Positions 55,606-55,739 of a stretch of 55,739 bases of DNA are shown piece by piece. The notes under the pieces are model-generated. The model saw nothing but the letters and a program-made list of their open reading frames with translations, did not search any database and was not told the DNA's origin. Position numbers and translations under genes: made by a program. Position 1 is the first letter of the stretch, and each line of letters opens with the position of its first letter. Source of the stretch: an uncultured Eubacteriales bacterium (GTDB lineage Bacteria; Bacillota; Clostridia; Lachnospirales; Lachnospiraceae); NCBI GenBank assembly GCA_949289145.1, contig CASEML010000062.1, forward strand, positions 1-55,739, in the 5' to 3' direction.

Positions 55606-55643
55606 AAATAATGTTAGGGCAATGAAATGTCCTAACATTATTT
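55606..55643 (+). terminator. Terminator of the small secreted protein gene
   Basis: AAATAATGTTAGG (55606-55618) pairs perfectly with CCTAACATTATTT (55631-55643). No supported gene is seen from here to the window end. Confidence 0.8.
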
Positions 55644-55739
55644 GGGTTAAGGAGCATTCCTGTAATTCAGAAATAATGCCAATTGAATAAAAGAAAACCT
55701 CGAAGTACAATTAAGGTGTTCATCTTGGCGGATGAAAAA

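Overview
The window reads as ordinary chromosome of a spore-forming Firmicute of class Clostridia, most likely family Lachnospiraceae. Supporting signs are low-GC DNA with strong AGGAGG ribosome sites, spoVA genes, a large cell-surface protein with InlB-type B-repeats, a CBS-type family II pyrophosphatase, and a DUF5717/DUF5716-like operon that I know only from this family. The genus cannot be fixed from what is visible. There is no prophage, insertion sequence, CRISPR array or rRNA operon.

Layout. 1-2.0 kb: the end of guaB, a membrane-anchored amidase, and a decayed thioesterase/BAAT fragment. 2.0-4.2 kb (minus): an SPFH protein, an Arc-type ribbon-helix-helix protein and a TruA homologue whose catalytic Asp is Glu. 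4.3-13.2 kb: a complete phosphate module (Na/Pi symporter with PhoU domains, pstSCAB, phoU, phoR, phoP) with a Pho-box-like repeat before pstS; PstA carries a PDZ-like extracytoplasmic insert. 13.2-23.1 kb: a possibly structured leader, then a PocR/GAF/GGDEF/EAL protein and a four-gene operon of unknown function (large beta/TPR protein, actin/Hsp70-fold ATPase, TPR protein, coiled-coil membrane protein). 23.2-28.1 kb: purC, purF, purB, purA. 28.2-35.7 kb: a HAD phosphatase, a 1514-residue surface protein with a dead transglutaminase-like domain, two small membrane proteins and a CorC/HlyC-type protein. 35.8-41.1 kb: tRNA-Thr(GGT), a PAP2 protein, a glycerophosphodiesterase, a VanY-type carboxypeptidase, glyA and an AraC regulator. 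41.1-44.6 kb: a GC-rich inverted-repeat element and a GDP-fucose cassette (gmd, fcl, manC). 45.0-49.1 kb: a pyrophosphatase, a flavin reductase, and spoVAA-AB-AC followed by a translationally coupled 60-residue protein in place of spoVAD/E.

49.2-55.7 kb is the most system-like accessory region. A 53-residue double-glycine-leader peptide, two nearly identical LytTR response regulators, a GHKL histidine kinase and a C39-peptidase ABC exporter form what looks like a self-contained peptide signalling or bacteriocin locus. Three promoters in it share one motif, CGTCGA, followed after exactly 33 bases by a -10-like TRTGYT. One of them is a duplicated copy that has lost its peptide gene. The exporter messenger would start almost directly at a hairpin that buries its own ribosome site.

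The two best candidates for undescribed biology are this peptide locus and the DUF5717/DUF5716-like operon next to the c-di-GMP enzyme.
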